NCBI GenBank assembly: GCA_028023455.1
Contig: JAQFVV010000181.1
Span: forward strand, 373,501-437,500
Direction: 5' to 3'
DNA from: Epiperipatus broadwayi
Taxonomy: Eukaryota > Onychophora > Udeonychophora > Euonychophora > Peripatidae
DNA: 64,000 nucleotides
In this document: positions 50,893 to 62,435 of the stretch, in pieces
How the letters are laid out: the number at the start of each line of letters is the position of its first letter
How positions within the stretch are numbered: position 1 is the first letter of the stretch
Notes under the pieces: generated by a model
What the model was told of the DNA's origin: nothing
Seen by the model: only the letters and a program-made list of their open reading frames with translations
The model's database searches: none
Position numbers and translations under genes: made by a program

Positions 50893-51361
50893 CTAGAACA
50901 CCATCATCACAAACCTTCAGAAAAACACATATTAAGTTATTCTTAATTAGTTCTTATCGTAAGAAATAATATATTTGCATTAAAATGTAATAAGACTAAG
51001 AATACACAAATTGAATTACCCTGAGAAATTTACTTATTATTTCATTAAATTTGAATCTATTATTAAAATAAAGAATAGTTTTAGCATATGCATAAATATA
51101 AAATTTTTATTATTTACAATTGAGTTACATTAGTACTAGTTATACTTCCTCACTATCGCCATTATCTCAAATGACCTCAAGCAGGTTGAGATCACTTTTG
51201 GTTATAATATATACACACACCATTATGGACTAACTATCTTTGGGATTCTAATAATTCTTGTGATTGTGAACAAGAGAAAATGCACATCTATAAAACAATC
51301 TATTCTAGCATTAAATAATTTTATTGGAATAACTTAAAATAATGATTAATTATTGATTAGA

Positions 51362-51393
<32 letters not shown>

Positions 51394-51880
51394 CGATGAT
51401 GATGCTGATGATGATAATAATAATAAGAAGAAAAAGTAGTAGTAGTAGTAGTAGTAGTACTCTGTTAAATTCTGATTTTCACTATTTATAATATCTGAAA
51501 ATATTTCAATAGAATGATAAACCAAATTATACATTGACAATATTTAAATTATATTTTACAGATATAAAAATTGTAAGTATTAAATAAATATGCATACACT
51601 TGTATATCTAATAACATAAAATATTTCCATCATTAATGAATCAATAATTATTATTCTATTTTAATAATACATAAGTAGTAAATGGATTTAGATATACATG
51701 TATGGAGACAGCTACACATTGATATTATGTAAAAATAAATCAATTCTCAATAACAACTTCATTAGGTTTATATAGTAATGTTCTATTTTAATCGTATGTA
51801 AAAGATTAAATATCATATATATATATAAATTATTAATCAATGTCTGTATTCCAATTATAATAAAATATATATAATTATTC
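50893..51880. other. Microsatellites, no gene
   Basis: Includes a compound AAT/GAT/GTA microsatellite at about 51362-51460 that creates a spurious low-complexity minus frame. A GTGAACAAGAGA.AATGCA segment near 51260 echoes the 305-bp duplication at 20.6-21.2 kb. Nothing else. Confidence 0.5.
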
Positions 51881-51949
51881 AAAACAATACAATAATTAAT
51901 ACAGTAAACAATATTTTAAAAAACAAATATATACCAATTTAATAGAAGT

Positions 51950-51981
51950 ACTTTCAACTATCTATGTAGTCATTATCAACT
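51950..51981 (-). ncRNA. Hammerhead-like motif downstream of Penelope ORF 1
   Basis: Minus strand reads GTTGATAATG, then ACTA, loop CATAGA, TAGT, T, GAAAGTAC, about 62 nt after the ORF stop at 52043. The plus-oriented partner is at 52780-52810, with TTGATAA 52781-52787, stem ACTA/TAGT 52790-52803 and GAAA 52805-52808. Confidence 0.5.
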
Positions 51982-52042
51982 AGATTCAAATTGTATTAGA
52001 AAAAACCGTTACAAATGTAAACAAAAAGTAATGCGTCATACA

Positions 52043-52765
52043 TCAATTTTCCCACAATTCATTAATTTTTATATTGGCTGTCTGTCTGTTTATCAACTGT
52101 TGCTTTTCACTTTTTATTAACATAGCTTCTTTAATTTTGTGTTTATTATTATTTCTTTCAATACACAAAATCTTAACTTTATTAAAATCAAAATAAAACC
52201 ATAATTACATGTTACATTATGATCAAAAAATACTGATGGTGATACATCATCATTTCTAACATTCTCTTGTCTTGATTTTTGCACTCGTTTATATAACAAC
52301 AAATGTTCCTTTGATCTTTTCTCCAATGTACATCGAGATTCCCCAATATATGCCTTTCCACAAACACACAGCCATTTATATATTGCACAACTTTGATTTA
52401 AAATACTACACCTATTTTTTGAATTATTTATTAATCTATTTAAATTAGGAGTAGTATAAAATGCAACTCGACATATATTTTTATATATCTGTTTTATAAA
52501 TTTCACTTGTTCATTACAAATAAATGGTATTGATATCCAAGTATATTTTATTTTATCAATATCTATAGCATCTAAAACATTTCTATTATTATTAAACTTA
52601 GTAACAATATTATAAATTAATTTATAATCATATCCAACATTTAACAAATCCATAATAAATACATTTATGTTACTTTGTTTATCAGAACTATATTTACATA
52701 ATTTATTATTCCTAAATAAAAATGATTTTAAACCGGATAATTTATTTGTAACAGTTTTTTCTAAT
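52043..52765 (-). pseudogene. Penelope-like ORF: linker and GIY-YIG endonuclease
   Basis: Minus frame from about 52765: KLSGLKSFLFRNNKLCKYSS, LLNVGYDYKLIYN, WISIPFICNEQVKFIKQIY, AFYTTPNLNRLINNSKN, then CAIYKWLCVCGKAYIGESRC and TLEKRSKEH. The last is the GIY-YIG nuclease core of Penelope-like elements (YIG with the Arg and His-bearing helix). A frameshift near 52200 leaves the long frame to stop early at 52117; the true C-terminus continues in another frame as IKEAMLIKSEKQQLINRQ, then ANIKINELWEN, ending at 52043. The RT core is missing. Confidence 0.9.
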
Positions 52766-52882
52766 ACAATTTGAATCTAGTTGATAACGACTACATAGAT
52801 AGTTGAAAGTACTTCTATTAATTGGTATATATTTGTTTTTTTAAAATATTGTTTACTGTATTAATTATTGTATTGTTCCATA

Positions 52883-53619
52883 TAAATCAAAAGTGCCAAT
52901 GTCACACAAAATGGCAGTTTTGAAGTCTTTTTTATTTAGAAATAATAGTTTTTGCAAATATTCATCAGACAAAGGCAAAAATATTGAAATATATTCAAAT
53001 GAATTGTTAAATGTTGGCTACAGTTATAATCACATATATAATGTTATTAAAGATTTTAATATAAAATATAAAAATAAAAATCTTAATAATAATATTGATT
53101 CTCCTGCTAACAAAAAAATATGGATATCAATCCCATATATTTCCAAATTATCAAGTAAAGTTCATAAGGAAAATTTATAAAGATATATGTGATGTTGCAT
53201 TTTACACACCTCCTACATTAAACAAATTAATAAATAACTCCAAAGATAAAACCTCATTTATAAATAAAAATTGTGTCATATATAAATGGATATGTAGATG
53301 TGGTGATGGATATATAGGTGAATCTAGATGTACATTGGAAAAAAGAACTAAAGAACACTTGCTATTATTAAAACGTGTTCAGAAATTAAAAGAAAATTGC
53401 ATAATAGATAATAATATTTCTGCATCTGTTTTTTACGACCATAATAAATCATGTATTTATGGTTTTGATTTCAATTTTAACAGTGCAAAAATATTGCAAA
53501 TTGAAAAAAATAACAACAAAAGAAAAATTAAAGAAGCTATGCTAATAAACAAATATAAATATGAATTGATTAACAGGCAAGCAGCAAACGTTAAGATCCC
53601 AGAATTGTGGAAAAGTTAG
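52883..53619 (+). pseudogene. Penelope-like ORF: linker and GIY-YIG endonuclease, frameshifted
   Basis: First frame: MSHKMAVLKSFLFRNNSFCK, LLNVGYSYNHIYNVIKDFN, KKIWISIPYISK. A frameshift near 53150 moves reading to YQVKFIRKIYKDICDVAFY, TPPTLNKLINNSKDK, VIYKWICRCGDGYIGESRC, TLEKRTKEH, then KIKEAMLINKYKYELINRQ and VKIPELWKS with stop at 53619. The domain order equals fragment 1. At the protein level the two are clearly related but well diverged. The frameshift position was inferred by comparing the two copies. The RT core is absent. Confidence 0.9.
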
Positions 53620-53635
53620 CATTTCAAAGCTTTAG

Positions 53636-53668
53636 TTGAAATAGATTACTGGGATAATCGAAAGTGCT
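53636..53668 (+). ncRNA. Hammerhead-like motif downstream of Penelope ORF 2
   Basis: Begins 17 nt after the ORF stop: TTGAAAT (53636-53642), stem GATTA (53644-53648), loop CTGGGA, stem TAATC (53655-53659), GAAA (53660-53663), then GTGCTCC. Stem II is a perfect 5-bp helix. The first box is degraded relative to CTGATGA. Confidence 0.5.
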
Positions 53669-53783
53669 CCTAAGTGGATAAAATATTTTTTTAATTTTTT
53701 AATTATTAAGTTACTGTATTTACAAATATTCAGTTATATAATTATGTACATTGTTTTTAAAAATACATACATCAAATCATAAT

Positions 53784-54395
<612 letters not shown>

Positions 54396-54886
54396 TGAAT
54401 GTGCAGTTGCATGCTTATTCTAATATAAAAATAAAATATTTTCAAATATTAATTTTCAATTTGCAGTTAAAATTATTTTTAACAATATCTTGCTTACTTA
54501 AAATTTAGAATTTTAACAGTATTAAAGAATACTTTAATAATTCAATTTCATTATGTTATTTAACTCTACAAGGTTTTTATAAATAACACAATAAAATTTT
54601 AAGAAAATATACCTTTAGAGACGATTCTTTACAAACAAACTGAATACATTTATTTTTTTATCCCATAATTGCTCTAGTTAACAGAATAATTTATTCAGTT
54701 AACTCCAAAGTTTTTTATTATTATGGCAAGTCATTGTAATAAAGAAAAATAGATTATTGTTACATGCAAAGTTATATGTTTGAAATAATATGTCAATTTA
54801 TATTTATTCATTACACAATTTGTTTTATTTGCAATACATCCATTGATAAAATACACTTCATACTGCTCCAGTATATATATATATAT
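54396..54886. other. No gene seen
   Basis: AT-rich spacer between the GATA array and the LTR element. It ends in a short TA run that is the probable insertion site. Confidence 0.5.
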
Positions 54887-57487
54887 TGTGCCAGGCATTA
54901 TCAAATGGCCTTGCACAAAATCTGCTGTAAAGAATATTACAGCAGATACATATATAGATTTGTACATATTAGGCACAATAAATATATAAATGTGCTATAT
55001 TAATAATGGAAGTTGGTCTCAGCATTAAAATACCCACACACACCAATTTAATGTAATATGAAATTGACATACAAAATATTGCATAATAAACTTGTGTGTT
55101 TTTTTTTTTCTTTTTGTATATTTTTTATGATATGTCATTATATGTATTTGCTTTTTTTATTTTCCAACATACTTGTATATTTTTTTAATCACTTTTCTAA
55201 AGATTGTAATTTATTCCATAAGCAAAAAAATGTTAATTGCTTTTGCAAAAATCTGATCAAAAGCTAAATGTTTGATAATGCTATAATTAAACTGTTATCT
55301 TTTTAAAAATTCTTTTGAATTGATTTTGTAAGCAAATGGTCTGGGTTATTCAAGATGGAAAACATGTCAAACTTAAAATGTAGAATTTAATCAGAAAGAT
55401 ATAAAGGAATGTTTATAATCTAAGTGATAAGCTAGGTTAAAAGGATTGATAGTGCTGTGGGATTTATTCTTTCTTTGGCAGTCATTCTGGGCAAGTCATG
55501 CACTGTTTTGGCTCCAGAATTCTCCAAGAAACCAGCTACTTAGAGATTAATTTTTGAACAGGACTACTGCTGACATTTTCTAAGAAATCCATTATACAGT
55601 TCTTTTAAGAACTAATGATTTCTTAAAGATTTAATGAACCAGTCAAATAGCAAGTGAACATTTAATAAAAAATTATTATCATATACAAACAGAGGAAAAT
55701 ATGGGGCAATCTACCAGAGAGTCCAGTGAAATGACCATGGGGTAAACAACCAGCTGGTGCACTGCCCGTCTCTGTCCCAAACTGCCAAGATGTGCCCATG
55801 CCAGTTCCAGCCGTCCACGATGAAGACAAACGCTGCCTTGCCTACGCCAAAATAGATGAAACCCTCACTGCACAGCCAGTTGACTTGAAGCCCACAGGAG
55901 AAGAATGAAAATGCAGACATAAGTTTATTTTAAGATGGTTTATTAATATTGAAATAATTAACTTTGATATTTCCGATTAAATATATTATTATTATTTATT
56001 ATTATTATTATTAATCTTTTAAAAAAGAGAGAGTTATCTCTCGCATATGTATATTGAATTACGGTTATTACGGGCATAAATGTTAAAGCTTTTACTTAAA
56101 TCTTTTGAGTCAATTTTTCTATGTCAAATTCTAGTATTTTCAACAAAGATTGCAATGAGATTTTTTTGTTGTTGTTGCTATTCGTTTTCCTCTTTTTTAC
56201 TCCTGAAATTCGTCATATACAAATATACATGCGTATATACACTTATAATATTCGGTAAATACAATATCTCATGTTGAATATCTAAAAAATGTATTTAACC
56301 GTATATCTTTTTTTAAGTTATTTTTTTGTCACTGTAGCACCTCATGATGTGTGTAAGAAGGGATCTATTATAGATTCCCTGTAAGCAAGTCCTTTAATAA
56401 CTTTATATTTAAATAGTAAGTGTTTAATTGTGCTGCACGTATACACATGTATAGGAGTTTATCTATAGCAAAAGGGAAATCGATACAGTATCTTATGGTG
56501 AGTACGATATAGTATCTGAGCCAATGCAACCTTGTTGACTGTTGAAAATATGAAATTAGTGAAATATCTAATATTGCAAATATACGTATGCATAGTTTAT
56601 TATTATTATTATTATTATTTTTGCTATCAATAAAAAGGTTTTAAAGTAATCAGTAAAAGTATATATGCCTGTATGACCGAAGATCTCATATATATATATA
56701 TATATATATCAAATCACACAAAGTATAACTTATTCCTACAGGGTAAAAAGCTCAGACCACTTCCATTACTTATAAACATTGTAAATAACTTTAAGGATTT
56801 ATTATTTTTCTTATTTAAAATTGTATCTATCTATTTCAATGCCGTGAATATATATATATATGGGTTTGTGGTAATTAATTATTTAGTATTTTTGTTATTA
56901 TATCATCATTAGTGTGAAATGGTGGTGGGTATTTGGGATTAAATAAATATTTAATCATACTATTAAACTTATTTCGTTTTCATATTGTTATTTATATTGA
57001 TAAAAATATATTCTTTCCTTATCAACCGTGTACCTGTAATAATCATTTAACTTACCCATTTGAAGATCCTAGATGTAGAGTGACTGAGCTAGCCACAAAA
57101 GGATATCGCTCTACCGGGGTGTTAAATCTTATTCTTATGCTTTGCTGAACATATGGTATTGCACATTCTTCTAGGAGGGAAGGAAGAAAGAAAAAGTTTC
57201 ATTTTTTTTTGTTTCATTTTCTAGAAGTGGCGCGCAAAGGTCTATTTTGTAAATAGATTTTTCAAAGGTGTGTACTTACCATTGTTCTAAATGTTTGGGC
57301 ATTCGACTGGAAGAGTCCGGTCAATTCACTCTTCCTATCATTTTAGGTGGAAGTACCAATATATATATATAAGTACAGACAATTGGTTTTGAATTGATAT
57401 CCATTTTTTTCTTGTTAAATCTTGTTCACTTCATGCTCAGTGCAAGATTAGGATTAGGAAATCTGCAGGGGAGTTTGGCCCGGTACA
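54887..57487 (+). repeat. 5' LTR, about 2.6 kb
   Basis: Begins TGTGCCAGGCATTATCAAAT and ends near GGCCCGGTACA, giving TG..CA ends. Direct repeat of 59254-62435. Compared with the 3' LTR it lacks about 60 bp after AAAAGGATTG (apparently lost between AGGATTG repeats near 55440), and it carries about 28 extra bases after CTACCGGGGTGT near 57120. Confidence 0.9.
55690..55925 (-). other. GC-rich block in LTR with antisense open frame
   Basis: This segment is far richer in G+C than the rest of the LTR. On minus it is open for 69 codons, including GFIYFGVGKAAFVFIVDGWN then WHGHILAVWDRDGQ. The 3' LTR copy (about 60090-60310) keeps GFIYFSIGKVAFVFIMDGWN but shifts frame after WDRE. No family recognised. 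It could be a captured host exon fragment; this is inference from composition only. Confidence 0.35.
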
Positions 57488-57494
57488 GTAAAAC

Positions 57495-57510
57495 TGGTGC
57501 CACACATGGT
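57495..57510 (+). promoter_or_regulatory. Primer-binding-site-like sequence
   Basis: TGGTGCCACACATGG begins seven bases after the 5' LTR. TGG at the start fits complementarity to a tRNA CCA end. The specific tRNA was not assigned. Confidence 0.55.
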
Positions 57511-58331
57511 TTAAATGTAAAAATGGTACGATTAAGGAAAGAACAAGTTAAATTATAGGAATGTGTAAATTACAGTAAAAATAATTTACGTGCCGTATGT
57601 ATATATAAACTTTATGTAGGTGTAAGTAAAAACTAAATTAAATGTTGACTCTATATACATAAGAGAAGCTATATAAAATTCGATCGTTAGTTGTTTTTGT
57701 TTTTTTTTGAATGTATAGTGTAATTAATAGGCCGTACAATTGAACACACTTAGGTTGCTATATATTTGTTTTGAAAGTTATTCTTAAATTTTAAATATTT
57801 TACTCAGTAATCTGTAGATTTCATTGTATTGGATAAGTAAAGTTGCCATTTAAACTGAGTAAAAAACTGTCGTCAACATATGCAATTAAAATAGTAATAA
57901 AATAGTGTTAAATACTGGCTTAAGAATTAAAATTTCGTAATGATTTAATATAACTTATAGCTGAATTTATTGTTTATTAGGGGAAAAAAAGTAAAATGAA
58001 ATACTGTTAAATACTAGCGTAACAAGATAAAGTTTCATATGTTAAACTTGATTTTTTTTTTTGTTATCAATAAATAAGGTTAAATAGACGTAGGTAAAGA
58101 CAGGCAGAATAATTGGAACAGGGCGTAGAAAAGACACATAATCGGCGATTGGAATAAGGCAGAGTTAGGTGTGCGGTGTACTGTGTATTTAAGAATAAGA
58201 CAAATAGCTAGGGAATAATTTAATAATAAAAATAAAATATCTGACATTACTGATTCTATATTTAACTGATCAGTAACTAAAAACGTATATATATATACTT
58301 ATAACGTAGCCCCTGAATAATACTTATAACT

Positions 58332-59063
58332 ATGTTTGAAATGAAAAACATAATGGAAGAAACATTAATGAATATAAAACAAGAAATGGACAGAATACCA
58401 CAAAAGATAAAGGAACTGACTCAACAACTCTCGGAAAACACTGCATACATGAACCAAAGAATGGAGGAGTTCAAACGTGAAATGTCAAAGGAAATCGAAA
58501 CAAGATATTATAGCTTTAAAAATGAGATACACGAAAGAGAAAGGGGACAATCTTACTCGTGCAATTTAAACCAATCTTTAAAAATAAAGGTATTTGAGGG
58601 ACAAACAGATGAAGATCCTATCAAGCATATTAAAAGCTTAGAAACATATTTCCAAGTGAATCAAATTAATGACTTTGGTAAACTAGCAATTGCCTACAAT
58701 CACCTCCATGGCGATGCTCACACCTGGTGGCAGTCCTTGTTCCACCATCCCAAAACATTTCAGGATTACAAAAAGGTATTGTTAAAAAGTTTTTGGAGTG
58801 AACAGTGCCAAGATATGATCCTGCAACAAGTCATGCAGGAAAAATGTAAAGAGAATACTGGCGAAAATTATTCAAAATTTTTCAGAAGACAAGCAGCAAG
58901 ACTTCAGACACTGAAAGCATGCCACATATCAGAAGGGCATATTGTCAGGATAATCCACTGTAATTTGCCACTTCATGTTGAACAAATGGTGCTCACTGCA
59001 AGGACAGATTCAGTGAAACAAATGAATGAATTATTAAAAGAGATAGACATGAGCAAGCAATAG
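58332..59063 (+). CDS. gag: Retrotransposon Gag protein (243 aa)
   Basis: An intact 243-residue frame. Residues 1-75 are rich in Glu, Lys, Met and Gln with heptad spacing and probably form a coiled coil. Residues ~82-200 fit the retrotransposon Gag (capsid-like) family: KVFEGQTDEDPIKHIKSLE, then YF, AIAYNHLHGDAHTWWQSLF with the paired Trp at 132-133, a K.F...Y..F block, and FFRRQAARLQTL. No CCHC zinc knuckle and no protease or RT follow before the polypurine tract. Codon use is less AT-biased than its flanks. The intact frame in an element with well-diverged LTRs suggests relatively recent constraint or chance survival. Confidence 0.88.
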   Translation: MFEMKNIMEETLMNIKQEMDRIPQKIKELTQQLSENTAYMNQRMEEFKREMSKEIETRYYSFKNEIHERERGQSYSCNLNQSLKIKVFEGQTDEDPIKHIKSLETYFQVNQINDFGKLAIAYNHLHGDAHTWWQSLFHHPKTFQDYKKVLLKSFWSEQCQDMILQQVMQEKCKENTGENYSKFFRRQAARLQTLKACHISEGHIVRIIHCNLPLHVEQMVLTARTDSVKQMNELLKEIDMSKQ

Positions 59064-59237
59064 AAGCTATCAGCAAATGTTTGGGAAGATAAACATACCA
59101 ATCACACAAACAGGAACAAAAATGAAGAGTTCTGTGGCCACATCATAAAACCATGGACAAAGAAATATCAAACTTCATAATATCTGTATAAATAAGAACT
59201 TAAGACTTTAATTGGTCATATCCATTTAAAAGTCTCA

Positions 59238-59253
59238 TTGGAGAGGGGGGTAT
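59238..59253 (+). promoter_or_regulatory. Polypurine tract of the LTR element
   Basis: GGAGAGGGGGG followed by TAT lies directly before the TGTGCC of the 3' LTR, the expected plus-strand priming site. Confidence 0.8.
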
Positions 59254-61218
59254 TGTGCCAGGCATTATCAAATGGCCTTGCATAAAATCTGCTGTAAAGA
59301 ATATTACAGCAGATACATATATAGATTTATACATATTAGGCACAACAAATATATAAATGTGCTATATTAATAATGGAAGTTGGTCTGAGCATTAAAATAC
59401 CTACACACACCAATTTAAAGTAATATGAAATTGACATACAAAATATTGCATAATAAACTCATGTGTTTTTTTTCCTTTTTGTGTATTTTTTATGATATGT
59501 CATTATATGTATTTGCTTTTTTATTTTCCAACATACTTGTATATTTTTAATCACTTTTCTAAAGATTGTAATTTTATTCCAAAAGCAAAAAAATGTTAAT
59601 TGCTTTTGCAAAAATCTGATCAAAAGCAAAATGTTTGATAATGCTATAATTAAACTGTTATCTTTTTAAAAATTCTTTTGAATTGATTTTGTAAGCAAGT
59701 GGTCTGGGTTATTCAAGATGGAAAACATGTCAAATTTAAAATATAGAATTTAATCGGAAAGATATAAAGGAATGTTTATAATCTAAGTGATAAGCTAGGT
59801 TAAAAGGATTGGCTGATTCATTCTTCTCAGAGGGATATCTGAATTGGTTCTTATTAGTAGGATTGATAATGCTGTGGGATTCATTCTTTCTTTGGCAGTT
59901 GTTCTGGGCAAGTCATGCACTGTTTTGGCTCCAGAATTCTCCAAGCAACCAGCTACTTAGAGATTAATTTTTAAACAGGACTACTGCTGATATTTTCTAA
60001 GAAATCCATTATACAGTTCTTTTAAGAACTAATGATTTCTTAAAGATTTAATGAACCAGTCAAATAGCAAGTGAACATTTAATAAAAAATTATTATCATA
60101 TACAAACAGAGGAAAATATGGGGCAATCTACCAGAGAGTCTAGTGAAATGACCGTGGGGTAAACAACCAGCCAGTGCTGCCCTTTCTCTGTCCCAAGCTG
60201 CCAAGATGTGCCCACGCCAGTTCCAGCCATCCATGATGAAGACAAATGCCACCTTGCCTATGCTGAAATAGATGAAACCCTCCTGCACAGCCAGTTGACA
60301 TGAAGCCCACAGGAGAAGAATGAAGATGCAGACATAAGTTTATTTTAAGATGGTTTATTAATATTGAAATAATTAACTTTGATATTTCTGATTAAATATA
60401 TTATTATTATTTATTATTATTATTATTTATCTTTTAAAAAAAAAACAGAGTTATTACAGGCGTAAATGTTAAAGCTTTTACTTAAATCTTTTGAGTCAAT
60501 TTTTCTATGTCAAATTCTAGTATTTTCAACAAAGGTTGCAATGAGATTTTTTTGTTGTTGTTGCTATTCGTTTTCCTCTTTGTTACTCCTGAAATTCGTC
60601 ATATATAAATATACATGTGTATATACACTTATAATATTCAGTAAATATGATATCTCATGTTGAATATCTAAAAAATGTATTTAACTGTATATCTTTTTTT
60701 AAGTTATTTTTTTTGGCACTGCGGCACCTCATGATGCATGTAAGAAGGGATCTATTATAGATTCCCTGTAAGCAAGTCCTTTAATAACTTTATATTTAAA
60801 TAGTAAGTGTTTAATTGTGCTGCACATATATACATGTATAGGAGTTTATCTATAGCAAAAGGGAAATCGATACAGTATCTTATGGTGAGTATGATATAGT
60901 ATCTGAGCCAATGCAACCTTGTTGACTGTTGAAAATATGAAATTAGTGAAATATCTCATATTGCAAATATACATATGCATAGTTTTTTATTATTATTATT
61001 ATTTTTGCTATGAATAAAAAGGTTTTAAAGTAATCAGTAAAATCGTATGCCTGTATGACCGAAAATCTCATATATATATATATCAAATCACACAAAGTAT
61101 AACTTATTCCTACAGGGTAAAAAGCTCAGACCACTTCCATTACTTATAAACATTGTAAATAGCTTTAAGGATTTATTATTTTTCTTATTTAAAATTGTAT
61201 CTATCTATTTCAACGCCG

Positions 61219-61220
<2 letters not shown>

Positions 61221-61287
<67 letters not shown>
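61221..61287. repeat. (TA)n microsatellite
   Basis: About 33 TA units between LTR sequence and the inserted hairpin. The low-complexity plus frame over it is not a gene. Confidence 0.95.
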
Positions 61288-61289
<2 letters not shown>

Positions 61290-61746
61290 TCAAAACTACC
61301 CCAAATCCAAAATTAAACCAGACCAGCATAAAAATAATATTAAAACACAACCTAAGGTTTCACTGCTACAAGCAGACTTCTCAAGTGTAAAGAACTACAA
61401 AAAAACCACACATTATATATACTATTAAAAACTACCCACAGATCCATTCACTTCCCATCCACCCTTAATATTAAAAGAACTCTTAAATAAGTTAATTGCT
61501 TCAGAATAATTACTTATTTAAGAGTTCTTTTAATATTAAGGGTGGATGGGAAGTGAATGGATTTGTGGGTAGTTTTTAATAGTATATATAATGTGTGGTT
61601 TTTTTGTAGTTCTTTACACTTGAGAAGTCTGCTTGTAGCAGTGAAACCTTAGGTTGTGTTTTAATATTATTTTTGTGCTGGTCTGGTTTAATTTTGGATT
61701 TGGGGTAGTTTTGATTTTATATTGACTAGTTTAGCTTTATGCTTGT

Positions 61747-61786
<40 letters not shown>
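61288..61786. mobile_element. Young Penelope-type foldback inserted in the 3' LTR
   Basis: Arms 61288-61492 and about 61512-61716 are reverse complements around a 19-base loop. Over about 205 bp I count only two mismatches. The right arm on plus carries GAGAAGT, stem CTGC/GCAG, then TGAAACC, the hammerhead-like layout, followed by about 70 bp of terminus and a TA run. It is absent from the 5' LTR, so it inserted after the LTR element. Confidence 0.85.
61619..61650 (+). ncRNA. Hammerhead-like motif in the young foldback
   Basis: Reads CTTGAGAAGT, stem CTGC (61629-61632), loop TTGTA, stem GCAG (61638-61641), T, GAAACC (61643-61648). The left arm carries the same on minus. The first box is CTTGAGAAG where hammerheads have CTGATGAG. 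Confidence 0.45.
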
Positions 61787-61788
<2 letters not shown>

Positions 61789-62282
61789 GTTTGTGATAAT
61801 TAATTATTTAGTATTTTTGTTATTATATCATCATTAGTGTGAAACGGTGTTGGGTATTTGGGATTAAATAAATATTTAATCATACTATTAAACTTATTTC
61901 ATTTTCGTATTGTTATTTATATTGATAAAAATATATTCTTTCCTTATCAACCATGTACCTGTAATAATCATTTAACTTACCCATTTGAAGACCCTAGATG
62001 TAGAGTGACTGAGCTAGCCACAAAGGGATATCGCTCTACCGGGGTGTATGGTATTGCACATCCTTCTAGGAGGGAAAGAAAAAAGAAAACGATTCTTTTT
62101 TTTTTATTGTTTTGTTTTCTAGAAGTGGTGCACAAAGGTCTATTTTGTAAGTAGATTTTTCAAAGGTGTGTACTTACCATTGTTCTAAATGTTTGGGCAT
62201 TCGAATAAGATATCAACTAAAGGGTGTTTTTGACTGGAAGAGTTTGGTCAATGCACTCTTCCTATCAGTTTAGCTGGAAGTA

Positions 62283-62320
<38 letters not shown>

Positions 62321-62435
62321 TACAGACAATCAGTTCTAAATTGATATCCATTCTTTTTCCTGTTAAATCTTGTTCACTTCATGCTCAGTGCAAAATTAGG
62401 ATTAGCAAATCCGCAGGGGAGTTTGGCCCAGTATG

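Larger units (their letters stand above)
51883..52882 (-). mobile_element. Penelope element fragment 1 (minus) with inverted terminal repeats
   Basis: The coding remnant (52043-52765) is bracketed by inverted repeats of about 130 bp: 51883-52013 and 52748-52882. Both contain TAATACAGTAAACAAT, AAATATATACCAA and the hammerhead-like module. The inner end of the right repeat overlaps coding sequence, so the arrangement is a rearranged partial copy and not simple TIRs. It lies head-to-head with fragment 2, which starts just beyond 52883. Confidence 0.85.
52883..53760 (+). mobile_element. Penelope element fragment 2 (plus) with 3' terminus
   Basis: Coding remnant to 53619, then the hammerhead-like module at 53636 and a terminal tail GTGCTCCTAAGTGG, TTTTTTAATTATTAAGTTAC and TGTATTTACAAATATTCAG. 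The tail matches the right arm of the hairpin at 63.48-63.57 kb and, less closely, the terminus at 8.5 kb. It runs almost directly into the GATA array at 53785. Confidence 0.9.
54887..62435 (+). mobile_element. Gag-only LTR retrotransposon with long LTRs (TR-GAG-like)
   Basis: Order: 5' LTR 54887-57487, primer-binding-site-like TGGTGCCACAC at 57495, gag 58332-59063, polypurine tract GGAGAGGGGGG ending 59250, 3' LTR 59254-62435. The internal part is only about 1.77 kb, shorter than one LTR, and contains no protease, RT or integrase. It must depend on a related autonomous element. The LTRs differ by numerous substitutions (mostly transitions by eye) and several indels, so the insertion is not recent. 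Target duplication is obscured by TA repeats at both edges. Confidence 0.9.
59254..62435 (+). repeat. 3' LTR, about 3.2 kb including an inserted hairpin
   Basis: Direct repeat of the 5' LTR, from TGTGCCAGGCATTATCAAAT to GGCCCAGTATG. It is about 580 bp longer, mainly because a TA-flanked hairpin (about 61220-61786) is inserted where the 5' LTR has only a short TA run (56849-56861). TA arrays at 62285-62318 are also longer here. Confidence 0.88.

Noticed and set aside
57030-57125. tRNA gene in the LTR (AGTGACTGAGCTAGCCAC region)
   Set aside because: Minus strand has a weak A-box-like stretch but no acceptor or T-arm pairing and no B box at the right distance.
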